Notes: generated from the letters alone by a model not told the origin. 64,000 bases of DNA from Eretmocerus hayati (GCA_029851415.1 CM056743.1:74669186-74733185); one strand, 5' to 3'; shown: positions 33,645 through 45,431, numbered from the stretch's first letter. A program made the numbers and translations.

Positions 33645-34445
33645 ATGTCTCGCTGCCAATCCCGCGAAAAACGCGCGAGTAACTGTGAACTGCCTAACTT
33701 GTTCCTGTCGACTACTTACGCGTTGAATAAATCTAACTCCAAAAGGGTGTGCATTGGCCTGGACCATGACGCGGGAAAGTTTCGACAAGTGGTGAAGCTG
33801 CTGAGTTCCCAAAAACCGGTGACATTCGACGCTGATGGATGGGAGCGCTTCAAGCAAGTGTTTGAGACGGCGAACAACTATTTTCGAAACCCCCAACAAT
33901 TCGCTGAGGATTTTGGGAAATGTAACAAGGTTTTTCTACCAAACCATGATCTGACGTTCGCTACAACATATGGCACCAAATCCTTATTGATCGACGAGGG
34001 ACTACCTATCGGGGCACGCAATGACGACCAGGACGATGGCCCATCAACTAGTAAGAAATTGCGCGTAGCCTTTCCCAGTGTCGCAATGCAGCCAACTACT
34101 TTCGACGGCTTACGCTTCCAGAGCCGTCTGATTGATCTTCGCTCAGAGCAATTGAAAACGCGCGTTGGAAAGGTCAATCAGCTATCTCAACTCATCGTGG
34201 AATATATTAAGAAGAAGATCGAGGAGCACGGTGAGAACGCGGAAGAACTACTCAAGGATTATCCCAAATCCAAGCAGTACTACTCCATTCACAATGCCGA
34301 AATCGAGGGGTACGTTGCCGAAAAACTCACCAACGATGGTGATGGACTCGAAGCTGAATATAAAAATATGGTGCTTGCAGAAATTCTAGCATTTGGTTTA
34401 CCAGTGATTGTGAGAAATTTACAGGACATTCTTTCGCATCCATGA
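33645..34445 (+). CDS. PC4-like single-stranded DNA-binding protein of Polinton A (266 aa, intact)
   Basis: ATG 33645 was chosen because upstream residues are not conserved in the B copy. Residues about 35-80 resemble the PC4/Sub1 ssDNA-binding fold: a strand pair ending KPVTFDADGWERFKQVFE corresponds to the family's final strand and helix with an invariant Trp. The C-terminal 180 residues are helical and charged and are unfamiliar. Element B keeps a counterpart of the N-terminal domain at 49597. A role in binding displaced single strands during protein-primed replication fits but is inference. A poly(A) signal AATAAA lies at about 34487. Confidence 0.6.
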   Translation: MSRCQSREKRASNCELPNLFLSTTYALNKSNSKRVCIGLDHDAGKFRQVVKLLSSQKPVTFDADGWERFKQVFETANNYFRNPQQFAEDFGKCNKVFLPNHDLTFATTYGTKSLLIDEGLPIGARNDDQDDGPSTSKKLRVAFPSVAMQPTTFDGLRFQSRLIDLRSEQLKTRVGKVNQLSQLIVEYIKKKIEEHGENAEELLKDYPKSKQYYSIHNAEIEGYVAEKLTNDGDGLEAEYKNMVLAEILAFGLPVIVRNLQDILSHP

Positions 34446-34632
34446 ATTATTACTGTTGAACCAATGTGAATATTAATTATCTTCAAATAAATAATTATAC
34501 TGAATTTTGATTCTATATCCCATGTCGTTCATGAACTATTCCTCAGACCATACAAAAGTGCAAACATTCAACTGATTTGGCTCATTCCTTCTGCGGCTAC
34601 CAAGCGACAAACATCGCTAATCTTCAATCCGC

Positions 34633-34801
34633 CATGGGTCCCTCAAACTCAAAGAATTCGAATTACGAAAAATTGAAAAATGAAGAAGAACCTCTGGTTG
34701 ATACCAAGAGTAAGAGCCAATCCGAATGGAAAACGTATAAAAAAGATAACTCTTCTTCAAAACCAAACACTTCACAGAGACGAGGTTATGAAAAATTTTA
34801 A
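34633..34801 (+). CDS. Small basic/Ser-rich frame at the right end of Polinton A (55 aa)
   Basis: ATG 34633 gives a hydrophilic peptide (MGPSNSKNSNYEKLKNEEEP at the start, QRRGYEKF at the end). It lies between the PC4-like gene's poly(A) signal and the right TIR. No family is recognised, and it may be non-coding. Confidence 0.25.
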
Positions 34802-34846
34802 ATTTCTAGAAGACTCACTACTCCTTAACATCTGACCCACTAAAGG

Positions 34847-35715
34847 CCAAGGCGGACTAGGCCTCCAGGGGACACCGCCATCGCTCTCACCCGGGAAGGG
34901 CGAGAAAAAAAAACGGGCCTGCGTACCTACCGCCAGGTGGTCAGGAAAAGGTACGGGTAGCGTTTCTGTTGCTCTTTTTTGCAGCGACCATTGGAAATAA
35001 CGGCCAGATTCTTCACCATCTGCCAACCCCGCGACCGTTATTTTCTGCGGATGAGAATATATATATACATGAAAAAAAGTAAAGAAGGGGATACGAAGCG
35101 CCGTCTCCCTTTGTTGCAAAGAGCAGGGGGCGAACCCTTCACCGCAGCATCAGCACCACCCTCAGGAGGGGCGCAACCGTCCACCTGCTGGAGGGAATGA
35201 GGGTGCGCATAGTCCGCGGTGGTGGGTTACCCAGGTGCCACCTACTTCACAGACATTCGAGGGTGGGCAACCTTGCACGAGCAGGTGCACCTGCTGCAGG
35301 AGGAATAGGAGATTGCACCCCCCACGAAGTACGAGGGTCACACACAATGATTGCGGGGGTGGACATACCAAAGGGGAGCACCCTTCCTTGAGGGGTGGCA
35401 GGTGCACCTGCAGCAAGGGGAGCACCCTTCCGAAACCCATCAGAGGGGAGCAAACAATGGGTTATGGGTGACCGAAGTACGAGGATCACACACAATGGGT
35501 GCGGGGGTGGGCATACCAAAGGGGAGCACCCTTCCTTGAGGGGTGGCAGGTGCACCTGCAGCAAGGGGAGCACCCTTCCGAAACCCATCAGAGGGGAGCG
35601 AACAATGGGTTATGGGTTACAGCCAGACGCGGGGGCGGACGACAGGTGGAGGGGGGAGGGGGCAGGGGAGGAGTGGGGGTTTGTTTTGACTCGCGGTAGC
35701 GGCCCCCTTGCTACT
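34847..35715. repeat. Right terminal inverted repeat of Polinton A
   Basis: This is the inverse of 11445-12318. It contains a tandem 148-bp unit in two copies (35331-35478 and 35479-about 35626); the left TIR keeps about one and a half. The palindrome CAGGTGCACCTG occurs at 35282, 35399 and 35547. Confidence 0.92.
35331..35626. repeat. 148-bp tandem repeat in the right TIR (two copies)
   Basis: Each copy runs from ACGAGG(G/A)TCACACACAATG to GGTTATGGGT and includes GGGGAGCACCCTTCC twice. The copies differ by a few substitutions. Confidence 0.85.
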
Positions 35716-35721
35716 TCCGGG
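35716..35721. repeat. Target site duplication of Polinton A, right copy (TCCGGG)
   Basis: Identical to 11439-11444 and directly abutting the CTACT terminus. Confidence 0.93.
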
Positions 35722-35901
35722 CCCTCCCGACAGCTCCCACCCGCGTGCATCAGACGACTTGTTCAGACACTCTGAGAGGCACCTGAACCCTCTCTTCAAG
35801 GCCTTCAGTGACCCTTTATTCAAGGCATCAACGGGTGAAACTGCTCGCAGTGACGGACTCACCTACTCGCAGAGTGGCAGGTCTCATTTGTGTAACTGGA
35901 G
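35722..35901 (+). CDS. Right half of the host exon split by Polinton A
   Basis: The frame that ends at 11444 continues here without a stop (context SSHPRASDDLFRHSER, then NPLFKAFSDPLFKAS) and terminates at a strong donor, GGAG/GTAACAA (exon end 35901). The two halves read through in phase when one copy of TCCGGG is counted. The protein is rich in Ser, Arg and Leu and has no recognised domain. Taken with the hydrophobic start in the left half, it could be part of a secreted protein, but this is inference. Confidence 0.4.
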
Positions 35902-37625
35902 GTAACAATGTGTCAATATACTGTGTGTCTATGTAAGCTCCTCGCATTCGCCCGGTTTTACCCGTGAGGCAAGGGAAAACTTTTATGGTGTAAAGAAAAC
36001 CCGCCTCGAAGAGCCCGGTGCACTCATCGTGTTACTGATTGGGCATAGATCTCATGCATTAGCGATCGATAAATACCTATTCTGTAAGCTTTTCGCACCT
36101 ACCGCTCGTATTGCTAAGTCGTAAGCATCAACTGACCGATCCGAAAAGTCAACAAAGCCGACATGGTTGACCTGAATGAGTGGTCACCTATCCAAGTACT
36201 AACCGCGCCGAACGATGCTTAACTAGACTGATCGGAAGAGCTGGCACCTAACGACCCCACTAATGCGGCGGTAAGATTCCTTTCCTCGTGGCACGCATCA
36301 GAAACCAATTTTGCTGGTTACTAAGAACTCCAAAACAAGTAGAAGATTACGTGCCCACTGCCTTGAAAAGTTGTTATTCCTTGTACTGATAAAGACCACA
36401 TTCAATGGACCCTATTAGATCTAAATCTATGCACTCACGATAGGTACAGATCTGTTTAAACTCAATCACGCATTGTATCTCCCATTTTTCCCATTTTGTG
36501 ACCATCTACGACAAGCGCAATCGTTCGAGTCCCTCCTGTTAGAAATTTTGCGTCCCCATCCGTAATTTTCGACAATATACCCTAAAGCTCTTGAATCCGA
36601 GCCCATAGTGACACTCATAGACAGAAAAGTATTCTCTCTAGTGCGATTCGTCTGTTCTTGAGATCTATTTGAACGATTGCAACGTCATAGAAGAGCTCCC
36701 ATGATTTCCATCACATATGAGTGCCATCGATATAATCTTTGTAATGCTTCACATTCGAATAAAATTCCATGCCAGGCCCTGGAGACTGTGAGATACTGCT
36801 CATAAAGAATTGGAGAGGAATGGACAAAACATTTCAGAAACGTGCCACCCTTTTCCTTTGCATGCCATGAGGATTTGAGCTTTTTTAGTCGAGTGGGCGC
36901 ATGAACTCAGGCATCTTGCCGAGGCTATCATTTCAATGCAGTTGGTTGCACGCGTCTGAATCAAACGGGATATTACTGGCATTATTTTTATTCGATAATG
37001 TGATTATCGGGAATGTTATTTATTTATTTTTTTTTTTTGAAAGTCAAGTACAAAAAAATTGAATTTTTGGTGGGAACTCGGTAACACAATCTCGAGGTAC
37101 ATTCCTGAATGACACGTCGATGGCACGTGACTAAAGACAATGCTCCTTCGAAATATGAGGTGTCTGGTTGGTCATTGCATTTTGGCAGAATTTCCCCTAG
37201 CGATGTTATTTCCGCAGAAGGCTTAGGGAATCAGGGAATGACGCGAGTAACATGAGAAATTGCTCGAAAATGAGGATGATGGACTATGCTGTCGATGACC
37301 AGACCCCTTTGGCGGATCGAGGAATGTCGTCCATATTCAGGAGCATTGGAGCCTATTGAAATCAGTTTCGGAACCTTGATGATCGTTTGTATGTTCAGAA
37401 ATTTCGTGCAGTAACACAAATGTTAAGAGTTCTGTGAACAGACTCATATGTCAAATTGATCTCAGTTTACTCAAGTAACTTGAGTCAAGTTCGCCGCTAA
37501 TTTGGATTAGACAACGCTCATTCTTGGATTTCTCACATCATGCCAATAGCTTGCAGTTCAATCTAAGTGAGAAGAGAATTAGAGTAGAGTGGAAATGAAA
37601 ATTCACAAATCTGGTGAGTTGAGTA
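35902..37625. other. Host DNA between the two Polintons, no gene recognised
   Basis: Following the putative splice donor at 35902 this may be intron. Only short frames occur. There is a poly-T tract near 37020-37040. I see no repeat boundary. Confidence 0.4.
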
Positions 37626-37810
37626 AGTAGATACCTCTCACTATGGACCGCCGACGGCCCCCACCACCCCCCTTTCTTTTGGGCTGCGGCCGACCGGTAT
37701 CGCATGCATTTCGGCACTCTCTCCCTCTCTCTCTCTCTCTCTCGCTCATGGTAATGGAGAGAGTAAGTATATGTGTGCTCTGTCTGTGAATGCTTGCATC
37801 GTTGAAGTTT

Positions 37811-37868
<58 letters not shown>
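37626..37868. repeat. Left TIR of Polinton B with (CT)n and (TA)n tracts
   Basis: Positions 37626-37816 match, inverted, 51769-51630 plus 50585-50490. A (CT)n run lies at 37720-37743 and a long (TA)n run at 37815-37868. The CT tract corresponds to the GA tract into which the LINE inserted on the right side. Confidence 0.88.
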
Positions 37869-37871
<3 letters not shown>

Positions 37872-38253
37872 TGACTGTGCACCCGTCTGTCATTGGAACA
37901 CTTATTATATAGCTCTCGTACATTAAATACATGGTATGAAACGCAATCGCTATTCCACTCAAATGAAACAAATCAGTTCATATATACTGTGGACATACTG
38001 CACATACTATGACGTATGGAGAGGCATGACGAATCTTCTAAGCTTTGGTTTGAATCGTATTTCTTTCAATCAATCGAAAAATATTCGCATAATGGAAATT
38101 CGAAAAGATCAGTGAAAGAAAAACACGATTCTGTATCTATACTTCATTTATTTGGCCATCTTTCATTGAAAGAAGATCAATGATTAAGTGAATATAGCAG
38201 TTCTGAATTCAGTACATGAAAAAAGATATTCAAAATGTCCATTGAGTCCACGA
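37869..38253. other. AT-rich spacer at the left end of Polinton B, no gene
   Basis: I see only short frames between the left TIR and the end of the minus-strand gene. TTTATT at about 38147, read on the minus strand as AATAAA, could serve as that gene's poly(A) signal. Confidence 0.4.
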
Positions 38254-39419
38254 TTATACATATTTTTGATGCTCGCAAACTATTTCATCTTTAAATGAAT
38301 AAATCGGATCAGTTGACCAATTTGTAAATTTGAGTCTTACAATTTCGTGCTGTTCTATGATGGTAATCAGTTCGGCAAACGAAACGTGTAAAAAGAATAT
38401 ATATGGGCAATCATCGCTTCGATTGAAATTCGTGATTATAGTAAGTGTCTGGTCGCACGTAGTGTTGCAAGGTACTTCAGCCGGTAGAAATTTTTCCCCG
38501 TAATTCAATTTATACTCACGATATGTGCAATTTGCACACAATTTTCAGTTACGCACCATATCAATACCGATGCTCTGGGATTCTATTGGCAACATCATGT
38601 TATCACGCAGTCTTGTCAAAATGGTCATTAGCTGACTATAATCCGTGATACTGTTCATCGATTTTGCCAGAATCGCCCGTTTAACTAATTCATGGAGAGA
38701 TCTTCCTTGCAGGGATTTCTTGTAGACCGGATATCCCTCACAGTTTTGAAAATTACATGGATTTCTATAGTCACCTCTCTGAATGTGCTTGAGAACTAAA
38801 ACATATGATAAAGTTGAGAGCATTTGTTAGTACGAAATCTAACTATCGGCTGATGAGGGTCAAGTGTGTCTCACTTTTCCAAATTGGCTGTAATTGCAAG
38901 CAAAGAATTTTTACCTTTTGGATCCAAACTTGGCGCTAGTTTGAGAGATATGATGCTTTTTGCTTCTGCACAACGACGTTTTTCAGACTCTTTGTCTTTC
39001 AAAGCTGAATTTGAAAATCTTGCGTCAATAATAATGCAGGCAAGGAAATAATAACACATATCGGCTTTCAGAATTTACTTACACTTATATGTTTGTCTGA
39101 TTGATGAGAACTCATCCCGTTTATAGATGCCATGAATCTTCAGCTTCACAACGACGATTCTCATCACGTGGATATCATTGAACACTCCGTCATTATTGCA
39201 TTTTACCAATTCATCAATCGGCATATCTAATAAATATTTCTTTAGGGGTTTTTTCAAATCTGCAATGAGTTCGTCTTCTAAATCCGATTCACTTAACTGC
39301 TTGTTGGCATACTTGACTACGCTCTGTGTTAGGATTTGAACAATTTTCAAAATACAAGAAATCAACTGATCTTTCATTTTGATACTATCTGAATTTTTGT
39401 TTTTGTCACAGTTATTCAA
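38254..39419 (-). pseudogene. Three-exon left-arm gene of Polinton B (unknown, Cys-containing C-terminus, one stop)
   Basis: Exon 1 runs from about 39419 (first ATG 39377) to 39083 (donor AAGT/GTAAGT). Exon 2 is 39004-38915, exactly 90 nt. Exon 3 starts at 38795 after TGTTTTAG. All junctions are phase 1. The product starts with helices (LISCILKIVQILTQSV), then a Lys/Glu segment, and ends with several cysteines (CANC, later PCNTTCD). A TGA at 38545-38547 interrupts exon 3 while the frame continues to 38254. No family is recognised. It occupies the same left-arm, minus-strand position as 12607-13652 in element A but is not similar by eye. Confidence 0.55.
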
Positions 39420-39546
39420 ACTAAAGAACTGTTCGTATCGTAGTCAAGCTACGTACTGATATATTATGAAACATTCAACTATACGGTGACTTAGAATATA
39501 TTCGTGCGAGATTGTCGGTCATGAATTTCGCTGATCCTATGCGAAT

Positions 39547-39843
39547 ATGACTATCCGCAGAGTGTCGGTTGAGAGCCACGACGTGCCGTCGAAATTTTGT
39601 CTGCATTTTAGTACTCCTTCGAATTCGCATCGATTCCGCAGTCCGTTTCGACAAATGCTGACACTTGAGAGTAATCCACGTATATTAAAACCGTCAGTAC
39701 GTCTTTACAAACCAAATAATGCACATCGTCGAGACGCATTTTCTAGCTATCAAAATGAAGAGGTCACTAGTTCAGTGTATTTTGGCCGTTACTTAAATTT
39801 TTTCGTCTTGTGTAATAAGATACAGAATTTTCAAGCGCCGTAG
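39547..39843 (+). CDS. Putative first left-arm plus-strand frame of Polinton B (unknown)
   Basis: A 98-codon frame from ATG 39547, rich in Ser, Arg and Asn. It lies divergently from the minus-strand gene with a 130-nt gap that could hold a bidirectional promoter. The last 30 codons look non-coding. No family is recognised, and the coding status is uncertain. Confidence 0.3.
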   Translation: MTIRRVSVESHDVPSKFCLHFSTPSNSHRFRSPFRQMLTLESNPRILKPSVRLYKPNNAHRRDAFSSYQNEEVTSSVYFGRYLNFFVLCNKIQNFQAP

Positions 39844-39844
39844 T

Positions 39845-40114
39845 GGAGATGAGTTGGAAGTGTTGCCTGTGGGTGTACTCAAAAGAAAATTGCAGAGTCT
39901 CATTGAAGATCTGCCTATTTGGAAGCTGGAAAAGGCATTGAAAGATAAAGTGTTCGACAGTGTCGAGTTACTATGTCTCGTACACAATGTGATTTCATAA
40001 TGTGGTATGGAGAACTCACTGATCGCCCGTAGAATCACCGCTGCAATCCGCCGTAATTACAGAAAAATCAACGACACCTTCTACAGTCGTCGATTACGGA
40101 TGTTGAGCGATTAA
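39845..40114 (+). CDS. Two short frames upstream of the Polinton B polymerase exons
   Basis: A frame through about 39850-39999 encodes VGVLKRKLQSLIEDLP followed by a helical, charged end, and then stops. ATG 40007-40114 gives a 35-residue basic peptide (MENSLIARRITAAIRR at the start). They could be a small bicistronic unit or decayed exons. I recognise neither. Confidence 0.3.
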
Positions 40115-40134
40115 TTCATTACAATCATTCAGAG

Positions 40135-43100
40135 ATGGAAGCTGATATTGAGGGAGAATCTAATCTTATTGAAGCTTGTGCGACGACCGAAAAGAATGTG
40201 AATATGATCATGTCGTCCGATCTCAATATTGGAATTAATGAACAAGGTAATTTGGAATGTGAACAAATTCGTGCACTGAAGAGAGAGTGAACGGACGAAA
40301 ATATTCATTTATTATGTTTTAGGAACATCAGATGGTGATGCCCCGCTTTTTGGGGGAAGAGATGACATGAATATTTCACATTCACTGATCGATTCATCTG
40401 CGAACGAAATGATCCCTGTGAATGGTACTGAAGAAAAGACCGTCGGTGGTAAGTTGTGTATTGATAATATTATTGACAATTTATGAGGATTTCTATAACT
40501 GTGAGTGGAACTTCAATTTCAACATTTCAGATTCAATAGGAAGCGTTGCACCAAACGGTAATATGGAAATTTCTGACAATGTCCAACTCTTGGAACAAAA
40601 AGATATGGAGTCTCTACCTCTAGTAGGTACTTCAGTTGCGAACGAGAATATCACTACAGACCACACTAAGAAAATTACTACTGATGGTGCGTGTTTTATT
40701 GATATCGACACTGATATTGATTTTGATGATCTAGAGATTTTTTGTGATCATGAGTGGAACTATGATTTTGAAGTTTCAGACTCAACAGAAAGTGATCTCC
40801 CAAGTGGGATTGTGGAAGCTTCTCAAACGTCCGATATGACAACGTCAAGAAAAAGATTAAGAATGACTGGAGCCGATATGTTAGAGGAGCAATCTGACTC
40901 AGGATTGACCAAGAGAATGAGAAATGAAGGAGATGACGATTCATCCGAAACAGATCTATCCGAAAACGACGACTCCATCAATAACGAAAATGCTTCAACT
41001 GAAAATAATGGTGAGCAGAATTTGCATTCACCTAAAGATTCTGTAAATGAGCCTACATATATATGCATCTCTGATTTTTATCATTGTGGTTCATGAATCA
41101 GAAGAATTATGATTAAAATGTATTCTAATTCACGATTTTGATTTTTTTCATATTCTTCTTCACTAGAATTTTTCAAAAATCTCAAAATTACGATTACGTT
41201 CAATTTTTCTTTCAGTTTCCCAACTATAACGTTTCTTTCATACAAATATTCATCAATAAGTACTTGATGCAAAATATTTCTCAGACGATCGTCTAATTTG
41301 TGCCAAGAACAAATGTCATAATGAGGATTTATTTGCTCATCAACAAGAAGTAACAAAATTCCGATTGGAATTCCAAAAAATTCATACTTTTTAATGGGAA
41401 ACTTTTCTAAATTCCACAAGACGGTAACGATGTTCAGCAGATTGGACGAGGTATGGACGATGCTGATCTTGGAGATGATGATGAAGAGTTTCTCGATACT
41501 CTCCCTCCAGGACATCGCTTTGCGATTACCGACGAAACGAGGCGATTTCACAAGCGATTCCGAACAAGAGGACGTCGGGTAACTCTACAATTATTGCGTC
41601 CAGAAGGAGAGAATGCAGATCCGATCATGTGGTTAGAGTGTGCGATCCGTGATATTCATACATATTTAACAAGTGGAAGTTTATCTAATGATTTCATCGG
41701 TATTTCGTTTCAAACAAGATTTTTATCCCGAGGTAATCTATGGCTATCTTTCAGGCCTGTAGATGAATTTTTTTCGATGATTTGTGGGGAATCCAATTGT
41801 GAGAGTTCCGCAGGGTACAGGTAGAGCTAAGCTCACACTCGAAAATGTTTTCAAGAGATCAATTCTGCGGATCAGGAACGATGATAGAATGTGTTTACCT
41901 CGCGCACTGGTAGCTGCTCATATATATAGCGAGCGAGGTATGGAGCGTGGTGAGTACAATACGTTGAATATACGCTGGAACAGAGTACGACGATATATGG
42001 GTGCGTACCAAACGAAATTGGCAAAAAAATTAGTCAGAGACGTGGGAGTGACAACTCCTCGAAACGGATGTGGTATTCATGGAATTATTCAATTCCAAAA
42101 TTTCTTAGCAAACGACGGGATCGCGATTGTTGATTACAATTTCAAGGGTCTCGGCCGTGGCGATGCTTCTATGTTTGATGGCTCAGAAATTGTGGTAGGC
42201 TTGAAAGGGCAAATATCTCACACTCTTAGAATACTATTTTCGGAAAGATCTAAACACTATATGCCTATCCTCAACATATTTCAAGCAACGGGTAGTCAAG
42301 GTTATTGCATACCACGTAATAAATCATACAGATATGCAAATGAGCACAAATGTCCTGATAAATGCTCGGCGTGCTCCAAGACACCTAAATGTACAAAATC
42401 TGACATGATAAAATGTGATAAGTGTTAAAGAAATATCTACGGTAGAGAATGCTACGAGAGACACTTGAAATCCGGTTCGTACATAAGTATCAATAAGAAG
42501 AAATTGAGTGTGTGCGAAGGTGTTCATTTTTGTATGAAATGTTTTAAGATTGCAAAATTGACGAACAAGATCAAAGTTCATGAATGAGGTGTCTTATTTT
42601 GTCACGTATGTAAATGCAGTCGTCCTTACAATCATCTATGTTACATGCCTAAATACAAAGAACACGATACTAGTGCTCCAGACGATTGTAGGCGGAAAGT
42701 CATGTATCTTTTCTATGATTTTGAATGTCGACAGGATGAAACTATGCGAGGAGATAAGAGAGTCAAAATTCACGTCCGCACACTTTGCGCAGCGCATCAA
42801 GTATGTACTGACTGTTTAGATAATTGAAATCCAAGAAGTATATGTTCCACTTGTGGTGTGCACGAGTACATTTTTAAAATCGATCCCGTCAAACAGCTAC
42901 TTGACCTAGTACTGAGAGATAACACTGAATTCAAAGCAATTATTTGTATATCACACAATTCAAAAGGATAGGACGGACAGTTTCTTCTTGATCGTCTCGT
43001 TAAAGAGGGTCGTCAGCCGTCCCTCATCATGAACGGGACAAAAATTATGTCAATGAAAGTTGGTCGGACGTCATTCATCGACAGCTTAAATTATTTTCAC

Positions 43101-45353
43101 ATGTCTCTCGATAAGCTTCCTAAAGTTTTTGGCCTGAATGACATTCTCAGAGGGATATTCCTCCATGAATTCAACACTAAAGATCACCAAAATTATCGAG
43201 GCGAGATGCCGGATCTGGAATACTACTCCCCAGATACCATGAGTGAAAGTGCTCGAGCCCAATTTCTAAAGTGGTACGAAGATACCGTTTTGAGCGAATA
43301 TATATTCGATTTTCAGAGAGAAATAGTTTAATATTGTCGTACAGACGTCGATATTCTTCGGAGATCATGTGTAGAGTTCCGAAAATTGTTCTCGAGTTGG
43401 GGAAATATCGATTCGTTTGAATCCAGTATTACCATAGCCGGTGCTTGTATGAACTCGTACAGAAAAGATTTTTTAGAAATAGATACCATAGGTATAATTC
43501 CTGCCGGAGGATACAGAATGAGTAATATGCAATCCCGAGTCGCCATCGAATGGCTATTGTGGCAGAGTCGTCAAAGTAGCATTCATATAATTCACCCTCA
43601 GGATAATCGAGAATTTAGGACCAAGGAGGGGTACGTAGTTGACGGCTATTATGAGAATCCCGGGACAAATGAAAAAATCGTGTACCAGTTCCACGGATGT
43701 TACTTCCACGGATGTCCGAGATATTTTCGCGTGAACAGAGAGAAGGAATTGAGTTCCAATGAATCAATGGAAGAGAGACTCTTGAGAACTAATTACATAT
43801 CAGACAGGATAAGATCATTCGGATTCGAATTGATAGAAAAGTGGGAATGCGACTTTGATCGCGAGAAGCGCAGTGATGATCAACTGCCCGAATTTTCAAA
43901 AACGATTGAGAAAGAATTGAGGTGTACGCAGTTGATTGCACGTGATACGTTTTTCGGCGGTCGGACAGGAAATACTGCACGATTAGTGGAAGTGGGGAAA
44001 TCAAAGAGAAAGATTCATTTTGTCGATGTTTGTTCACTTTATCCATCGGTTTGCAAATCTGGTGAATTTCCTGTGGGCCACCCGAAGATTTATGCTGGAA
44101 AAGAAAGTGAGGAATTTCTTGGGAGGGATTTGGATATCACAAAAGTAAGAGGTTTGATAAAATGCACTGTTTTGCCCCCTTCGAATCAGTATTTCCCAGT
44201 TTTACCAGTGCAAATGCATGGGAAATTACTCTTTCCACTTTGTAGAAAATGCTGTGAAGAAATGAGAAACGGGAGCTGCGTACATTTACAGGATAGCGAG
44301 AGAGAAATCCAAGGTTCATGGGTGTCTCTTGAATTGCAAGAAGCTGTCAAAGCCGGCTATAAAGTCACGGAAGTTCATGAAATATGGCAGTACAGAACGA
44401 CAAAGTACTCGCGTATCACAAAATCCGGGGGTTTATTCGCAAACTACATCAATAGTTGGCTCAAAATAAAGCAAGAGTCGAGTGGTTGGCCGGCAGAGTG
44501 TACCGATCACGAATCAAAGATGCGATACATTGACGAGTATGAAAGAGTCGAGGGTATAAAGCTTGATCCAACAAAGATAGAGAAAAATCCTGGAAAACGG
44601 GCTCTGGCCAAGATGGCATTATGCGCTTCATGGAGAAAATTCGCTCAGCGGGAAAACCTCACAAGAACAGAAGTTGTGAATACGCGGGGACGATTTATGG
44701 AATTGTTTACGAGCCCAGAACTTGGAATTACAGGTATTCTTCCTGTCAATGACGACACGTTATATGTATCGTATGTACATTAAATCGAAGCACTCGAACC
44801 ATCGTGCATGACGAACGTTGTTATTGCTTCATTTGTCATCGCTCAAGCACGTCTTGTACTTTATGATTATCTCAAAAAGCTCGACCGAAGATGTTTGTAT
44901 TTCGACATGGACAGCCTTTTACTGTATACCGACGATCCAAGTCGAGAATATATGCCAAAGACTGGATGTTTCTTGGGTGATTTGACGAATGAACTTGAGG
45001 CATACGGTCCTGATAGTTATACCAAAAAATTTGCATCGGGAGGGCCCAAATTTCATGCATATATTGTCTGCAAATCTGATGAGGAAGAAGAAGAGGTGTG
45101 TAAGGTGAAAGGAATTACGCTCAATTACTGAACAAAAGAGTTGATAAATTACAATTGGCTCCGAAGCTATATCCAAGGAGAGGTTAATTCACATCTCATC
45201 GTAGAATACGATGGAATACGTCGAACTGAATTTCATGATGTTGTCACGCGACGAGAATCAAAAACATGCAAACCTATTCATACAAAGAGATGGTTTGTAA
45301 ATGATGAATTGTCATACCCTTATGGATACAAAACAGAATGCTGTGGAAGATAA
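40135..45353 (+). pseudogene. polB: Protein-primed family-B DNA polymerase of Polinton B, heavily disrupted
   Basis: Four small 5' exons (40135-40246, 40323-40448, 40531-40686, 40780-41010) encode an acidic N-terminal extension. The internal ones are multiples of three, and all junctions are phase 1. The core begins at about 41421. A frame change near 41790 coincides with loss of a segment present in A. Stops lie at 42426, 42585, 42825, 42969, 43329, 44781 and 45129. The Exo I site FYDFE is at about 42715. Motif A (DVCSLYP, ~44028) is intact, motif B is altered (CASWRKFAQ, ~44630), and motif C reads FDMDS (~44900). It is a long-dead copy. Confidence 0.9.
41081..41420 (-). CDS. Antisense frame inside the last polB intron of Polinton B (unknown)
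   Basis: The 410-nt interval between polymerase exons is much longer than the other introns (76-93 nt). On the minus strand it is open throughout, with a hydrophobic/charged sequence (FFGIPIGILLLLVDEQ, then WHKLDDRLRNILHQ). An acceptor-like TGGAATTTAG precedes it on the minus strand. It could be a small nested gene or chance. No family is recognised. Confidence 0.25.
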
Positions 45354-45431
45354 AAAATTTTGATACTATTTTTGCTCATCCTGACATCATCCCATAATCG
45401 AATTCTCAGATATTAGCGGCTACGCATGATC

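Larger units (their letters stand above)
11445..35715 (+). mobile_element. Polinton/Maverick element A (24.3 kb, complete ends, inactivated)
   Basis: The element starts 5'-AGTAGTAAGG and ends CCTTGCTACT-3', has ~870-bp terminal inverted repeats and an exact 6-bp target duplication. It encodes the diagnostic set: protein-primed family-B polymerase, FtsK/A32-type packaging ATPase, chromodomain integrase, penton and double-jelly-roll major capsid proteins, and an adenain-like protease. It also has a PC4-like protein and two left-arm minus-strand genes. A 3.8-kb hAT-like insertion sits in the integrase gene, so the original element was about 20.4 kb. Stops or frameshifts break the polymerase, ATPase, accessory, integrase and major capsid genes. 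The TIRs have diverged from each other, so the insertion is not recent. Confidence 0.95.

Noticed and set aside
11600..35626. CRISPR-like array from repeated short motifs in the TIRs
   Set aside because: Repeats are not regularly spaced with unique spacers, the sequence is eukaryotic transposon TIR, and no cas-like genes exist.
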